A stretch of DNA of 64,000 bases from Flavobacterium muglaense (GTDB taxonomy: Bacteria > Bacteroidota > Bacteroidia > Flavobacteriales > Flavobacteriaceae). Positions 62,718 through 64,000 of this stretch are shown here, piece after piece. The position numbers were made by a program, and so were the translations under genes. The stretch is from NCBI RefSeq assembly GCF_014305155.1, contig NZ_JACRUK010000006.1, positions 1-64,000 on the forward strand, in the 5' to 3' direction. The notes under the pieces were generated by a model, which saw nothing but the letters and a program-made list of their open reading frames with translations, was not told the DNA's origin and ran no database searches. Numbering within the stretch: the first letter of the stretch is position 1; each line of letters begins with the position of its first letter.

Positions 62718-63458
62718 TTATTTAATTTGTTCACTTGTTTTTCCAAATCTACGCTCTCTTTTTTGATAACTAACGATAGCCTCATATAAATCTTGTTCTT
62801 TAAAGTCTGGCCACAATACATCTGTAAAATATAATTCTGCATAGGCGATTTGCCAAAGCAGAAAATTACTTATTCTGTGCTCTCCACTTGTTCGTATTAA
62901 TAAATCTACATCCGGTAAATTTTGCGTGTAAAGATGCTCATTTATAATTGAATCGTCAATAGAGTCTATTGAAATTATATTATTTTTAACTTTATTACTG
63001 ATGTTTTTAACGGCATTTACGATTTCCTCTCTAGAGCCATAACTTAAGGCTAATGTAAGGGTCATTCGGGTATTGTTTTTTGTTTTTTCAATAACATCAA
63101 CAAGTTCTTTTTGAGCCGATGAAGGTAGTTTTTCGATATTCCCTATGGTGTTCAATCGAATATTGTTTTTGATAAGAGTAGGGAGTTCTTTTTTTAACGA
63201 CTTTATCAGTAGTTTCATTAAGGTATCTACTTCAAGCTTTGGTCTATTCCAGTTTTCGGTAGAAAAGGCATACAATGTGAGGTTTTCAATTCCTAATTGT
63301 GCGCAAGTTGTAATGGTAGTTTTAACGGCTTTTGTACCACTCTCGTGCCCAAGAGCTCTTAGTAACCCTTGTTGTTTTGCCCAACGTCCATTCCCATCCA
63401 TGATTATGGCAAGGTGTTGGGGTAATTTATTCTTATCTATTTTATCTAGTAAATCCAT
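62718..63458 (-). CDS. uppS: Isoprenyl transferase (undecaprenyl diphosphate synthase)
   Basis: UppS condenses isopentenyl diphosphates into the C55 lipid carrier for cell-wall and O-antigen sugars. The 246-residue protein has the cis-prenyltransferase signature HLAIIMDGNGRWAKQQGL with catalytic Asp21, LTLYAFSTENWNRP, and the C-terminal DVDLLIRTSGEHRISNFLLWQIAYAELYF followed by LWPDF. Length is normal. It lies 5 bp after the DUF6089 gene and just before bamA. Confidence 0.97.
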   Translation of the reverse strand: MDLLDKIDKNKLPQHLAIIMDGNGRWAKQQGLLRALGHESGTKAVKTTITTCAQLGIENLTLYAFSTENWNRPKLEVDTLMKLLIKSLKKELPTLIKNNIRLNTIGNIEKLPSSAQKELVDVIEKTKNNTRMTLTLALSYGSREEIVNAVKNISNKVKNNIISIDSIDDSIINEHLYTQNLPDVDLLIRTSGEHRISNFLLWQIAYAELYFTDVLWPDFKEQDLYEAIVSYQKRERRFGKTSEQIK

Positions 63459-63463
63459 TTTTT

Positions 63464-64000
63464 TTATTCAGGGCAATAGCAGGGTTTTTCTCCAAATGTA
63501 TACGTTAATGTAATACCAGAAAAAACATACCAGTCATTATTATTTATGTTTCCAAATCGTAGCGGCTTTAAACTGCTGTTTTTGGGGTTACTTCCATCAA
63601 TATTGTCAGTCAAGGAAAAGCGTGTTCCTACTTCGATTCCTAAAATTAAATTAGGCCATATGTTCGATTTTACTCCTACTGTCATGGGGATTGCAAATCC
63701 ATTTGCGGCTTTGTCAATTCTAGTTGATCCGCCTGTAATATATAGCTCATCGTATCTAAAATAGCTAATTCCAGAATATACATAAGGCGTTACTTTACGC
63801 TCTAATTTGTGTAAATTAAAGTCGAAAAAATTGAATTCAAGGCCTAAAGATACTTCTTTTATGTTATTTTCAAAATCGTAACCTCTCTGATTCCTGCTAG
63901 GTTCCTTAGAGTTATGGTCGCTTGAAGTCAACTTGGTTTGCGTATACGAAAACCGATAAGCATGCCTGGGACTTTTGTTCCATTTGTACAGTAATCCAAA
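63464..64000 (-). CDS. DUF6089-family outer-membrane protein, cut by the window end
   Basis: The frame is open to the right edge of the window. The codons before the first possible start at 63931 read FGLLYKWNKSPRHAYRFSY, which continues the protein pattern, so the true N-terminus lies outside. The visible 178 residues contain LGLEFNFFDFNLHKLERKVTPYVYSGISYF, a beta-barrel pattern, and end in YTFGEKPCYCPE with a CxC near the terminus. DUF6089 proteins commonly sit upstream of uppS and bamA in Bacteroidota. The function is unknown; an envelope role follows from its neighbours. Confidence 0.8.
   Translation of the reverse strand, partial: FGLLYKWNKSPRHAYRFSYTQTKLTSSDHNSKEPSRNQRGYDFENNIKEVSLGLEFNFFDFNLHKLERKVTPYVYSGISYFRYDELYITGGSTRIDKAANGFAIPMTVGVKSNIWPNLILGIEVGTRFSLTDNIDGSNPKNSSLKPLRFGNINNNDWYVFSGITLTYTFGEKPCYCPE

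Noticed and set aside
1..64000. Mobile elements, prophage, CRISPR, tRNA or rRNA
   Set aside because: I found no transposase, integrase, phage gene, evenly spaced repeat array, cloverleaf or rRNA-like stretch. Gene content and base use look native throughout.

Overview
The window looks like a chromosomal segment of a Flavobacterium-type member of the Bacteroidota. The evidence is AT-rich DNA, SusC/SusD outer-membrane proteins, the type IX secretion/gliding gene sprA next to gcvH, a vanZ-like gene, deoC and remB, many lipoproteins, TAnnTTTG promoter elements in place of -10/-35 boxes, and starts without Shine-Dalgarno sequences (several GTG or TTG). I see no transposon, prophage, CRISPR array, rRNA or tRNA. 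Everything reads as native chromosome.

Region 1 (1-19637) is a sugar-uptake island. A SusC/SusD pair is followed by two large FG-GAP/ASPIC lipoproteins, a vanadium-haloperoxidase/PAP2-like lipoprotein, and a membrane-anchored SRPBCC + GyrI-like protein. A second transcription unit has an SLC45/GPH-like transporter, a PfkB sugar kinase, a second MFS transporter and a cytoplasmic trehalase of the fungal neutral type. Both units are preceded by the same tandem pair of CGAAAACGTTTTCG palindromes about 100 bp before the first start codon. This points to one LacI-family regulator for both units. The reading is surface capture of trehalose or a trehalose-like sugar, inner-membrane import, and intracellular hydrolysis. 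The role of the FG-GAP/haloperoxidase part is unknown.

Region 2 (19706-35591) holds a CBS-pair protein, malic enzyme (maeB), ruvA, the 2382-residue T9SS translocon/gliding protein SprA, gcvH, a VanZ-like protein, deoC, RemB and a GH71/99-like lipoprotein on the other strand.

Region 3 (35797-42376) is a haem-copper oxidase assembly cluster: haem O synthase, two subunit-III proteins (one with a large insertion), subunit IV, a cysteine-less SCO-like protein, a canonical SCO protein, a DUF420 protein and a 77-residue CxxC protein. Oxidase subunits I and II are not here. A DUF4403 lipoprotein follows on the minus strand.

Region 4 (42652-50780) has a TolC/HlyD-type efflux pair without its inner-membrane pump, tsaB, an MscS channel, an LEA-like repeat protein, dodecin, a NifU-type scaffold with a duplicated N-terminal domain, a PorP/SprF-like protein and a gamma-carbonic anhydrase-like protein.

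Region 5 (50781-57630) contains a minus-strand run of a DUF6268 outer-membrane protein, a Kelch lipoprotein, a DUF4907 lipoprotein, a LytS-type kinase and a LytTR regulator, which may be one sensory unit. A DUF4270 lipoprotein with an outer-membrane protein lies on the plus strand.

Region 6 (57631-64000), all on the minus strand, is an envelope-biogenesis cluster: a DUF6089 protein (cut by the window end), uppS, bamA, two OmpH/Skp chaperones and murI.
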